DNA from: Candidatus Zixiibacteriota bacterium
GTDB taxonomy: Bacteria; Zixibacteria; MSB-5A5; GN15; FEB-12
Direction of reading: 5' to 3'
Assembly (NCBI GenBank): GCA_029932795.1
Contig: JAOZPL010000097.1
Location: 971 to 7,450, forward strand
Length of the DNA: 6,480 bases
Both the position numbers and the translations under genes were made by a program. Positions 4,935-6,480 of this stretch are shown in pieces. A model generated the notes under the pieces. That model was not told the origin of the DNA. It was given only the letters and a program-made list of their open reading frames with translations, and did not search any database. Every line of letters starts with the position of its first letter. The first letter of the stretch is position 1.

Positions 4935-6480
4935 TCAACCTTCCCCAAGCACAAACCGTTTCAATCTGGTACGATCAGCCGGTTCGAGGATAAAGCTGCC
5001 GCCCACGAAGGCGACGATGGTTAACAAGATGGTACCGGTGAAGAAACTGACCCAGTTCAGCGGCGGCAGCCAGTGTGTTATCAGGAATGCCGTCGGCGCA
5101 CAGATACAGACCGCCAGAAAACCGGACGCCGCACTCCTGAGGACAATACGTCCGAACGGCACCTGTATTGCCTTTGACATCAGGTACGGGTACAGGGTAG
5201 TATAGAGCAAGAGTTGTGGAATTGCTGCCGAGATCGCCATGCCGATAATGCCGTACGGCCGGATCAGCAGCAGGGAGAGGAGAATTTTCAGCGAGGCCTC
5301 CGCGATCAGTACATACAGGAGGTATTTGTGACGGTCGATGCCGAAAAGCACGGCGTTGCCAATGATCTGCGGGATAAAAAAGGCGCTGCTGACCGACAGG
5401 ATTATCATCACGTTCGCCGCGGCGGCAAACTCCGGCACCAGCCAGAGAGTCACAAACGGCCTGGCCCAAAAGACAACACCCACAGCGATGAAGAACGAGA
5501 TATACGATGTGTATTTTATCCCTTTGAGATAGACACGCCGGATGATCTCCATATCGTGCGTGGCTTCCCAGTGCGACACTGCCGACGTCAGCGGTGAGCC
5601 GATTGAATTGATGACATCCCGGAAGTAGAGTATCAATTGTGCCCCGGGACCATAGATGCCGGCAGCGGCGGTCGAGGTCAGCAATCCGAGCAGGACGGTG
5701 TCCGTATTGAAAATGACCAGCCAGGCCAGAGTGATGCCGAACGATATCCTGGAATAACTAAAAAGAGTAGACGCCGTTTTTCGATTCGCGGTTTTCAGAT
5801 TAATTGTCACTGCCGGAAAGAGCTTCTTCAGCCAGCAAATGGCAGCTATCTGACGAAGCAGACTAACCACCAGAATCGTCGTGGCTAACGGGACCAGCCC
5901 GTATCCGCTGGCCAGCAGCCAGACCATGACCAGCACCCGAATGACTTCCTCAACCATGTGCAGAGCATTGGCCACATCATGTCGCTGGAAACCACCCAGA
6001 GAACCTCCGAACGGTAGAAGGTAAAAGCGGGTGCCCAGGTAAAAGCCGATGATGATCAGCGCCGAGCGTCCTTCCTCGCGGAGAAAGGCATCACCAATCT
6101 TGAAGTAGTCGAACAAAAAGATTGCTGTCAGCCAAACGCCGACTATTATTGCGGTGCCGACCAGGATATACATAAATGAGGCGGTATTGAGAACACGGTT
6201 GACGCTGGGGATATCATTTTGACCCAGGAATTTTGAGAGATACCGAATGAGTGCCTTCTCCAGACCGAAATCCAGAAGCGAGAAGTAATTGACGGTTTGA
6301 AAAATAATTACCCAGACACCGTAGCGATCACCACCCAGAACTGACGTTATGAACGGGACAAAGAAAAAAGTAATGACAACCCTGAGCCCGTAAGCGACCC
6401 ACGAGGAGAATATGTTTTTCGCCAACTGGCGACGTCTTAGAATCAATACGGCAGCCTCTTGCAACAAAGACAGGCAGAGT
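4935..6480 (-). CDS. Polysaccharide flippase (Wzx/RfbX-like, MOP superfamily), 5' end open
   Basis: This integral membrane protein of at least 510 residues belongs to the polysaccharide-biosynthesis transporter family, which flips lipid-linked oligosaccharides from the cytoplasmic to the outer face of the inner membrane. Numbering from the TTG at 6467, a basic N-terminus (RRRQLAKNIF) is followed by the first helix at about 21-43. Then comes the typical segment GGDRYGVWVIIFQ with YFSLLDFGLEKALIRYLSKF (about 45-80). About twelve to fourteen hydrophobic helices follow, among them about 97-120, 135-155, 173-212, 240-262, 320-345, 352-375, 381-402, 406-430, 443-465 and 472-493. Length is usual for the family. 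It ends LGEG at TGA 4937-4935. The frame stays open to the window edge and no Shine-Dalgarno precedes the TTG, so the true start may lie upstream beyond 6480. The usual neighbours, glycosyltransferase genes, would be expected beyond 6480. Substrate unknown. Confidence 0.9.
   Translation of the reverse strand, partial: LCLSLLQEAAVLILRRRQLAKNIFSSWVAYGLRVVITFFFVPFITSVLGGDRYGVWVIIFQTVNYFSLLDFGLEKALIRYLSKFLGQNDIPSVNRVLNTASFMYILVGTAIIVGVWLTAIFLFDYFKIGDAFLREEGRSALIIIGFYLGTRFYLLPFGGSLGGFQRHDVANALHMVEEVIRVLVMVWLLASGYGLVPLATTILVVSLLRQIAAICWLKKLFPAVTINLKTANRKTASTLFSYSRISFGITLAWLVIFNTDTVLLGLLTSTAAAGIYGPGAQLILYFRDVINSIGSPLTSAVSHWEATHDMEIIRRVYLKGIKYTSYISFFIAVGVVFWARPFVTLWLVPEFAAAANVMIILSVSSAFFIPQIIGNAVLFGIDRHKYLLYVLIAEASLKILLSLLLIRPYGIIGMAISAAIPQLLLYTTLYPYLMSKAIQVPFGRIVLRSAASGFLAVCICAPTAFLITHWLPPLNWVSFFTGTILLTIVAFVGGSFILEPADRTRLKRFVLGEG

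Overview
The window looks like ordinary chromosome from an uncultured, GC-moderate bacterium. The best hint to its identity is a secreted protein with paired dockerin-like calcium loops of the form 'VDIADLxxLIDYLF' followed by a cysteine-rich C-terminal domain. Such proteins are abundant in candidate phylum Zixibacteria and related FCB-type lineages. This assignment is inference; there is no rRNA or other phylogenetic marker here. Almost all coding is on the minus strand.

Layout, left to right. Positions 1-181 (minus) hold the signal-peptide-bearing N-terminus of a secreted protein that runs off the window. Positions 464-2485 (minus) hold a complete cytoplasmic S9-family (prolyl-oligopeptidase / acylaminoacyl-peptidase type) serine peptidase. 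Positions 2910-3083 (plus) hold a 57-residue SEC-C zinc-motif protein, the only confident plus-strand gene, with a perfect TTGACA upstream and a perfect hairpin just past its stop. Positions 3362-4606 (minus) are one reading frame for a secreted dockerin-type protein, broken by an in-frame TGA at 4073-4075. Positions 4935-6480 (minus) hold a Wzx/RfbX-like polysaccharide flippase whose 5' end may lie beyond the window.

The intergenic regions are the most unusual part. Gaps 3084-3361 and 4607-4934 each carry a composite palindromic element. The two copies share a perfectly identical 47-nt left module and a perfectly identical 33-nt right module, with different sequence between them. A degenerate relative of the right half lies in the gap at 2486-2909. 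The elements are rich in inverted repeats built on GTAGGTCGGG/CCCGACCTAC and CTGTCA/TGACAG, and in both full copies they sit downstream of a minus-strand gene. They look like a dispersed REP/MITE-like family that may also act as transcription terminators.

The genes do not form an obvious operon or pathway. They read as independent units: peptide turnover, secreted calcium-binding surface proteins, a small metal-binding protein, and lipid-linked glycan export. No phage, CRISPR array, insertion sequence, tRNA or rRNA was seen. I found no convincing new multi-gene system; the leads worth following are the repeat family, the TGA-interrupted dockerin gene and the orphan SEC-C protein.
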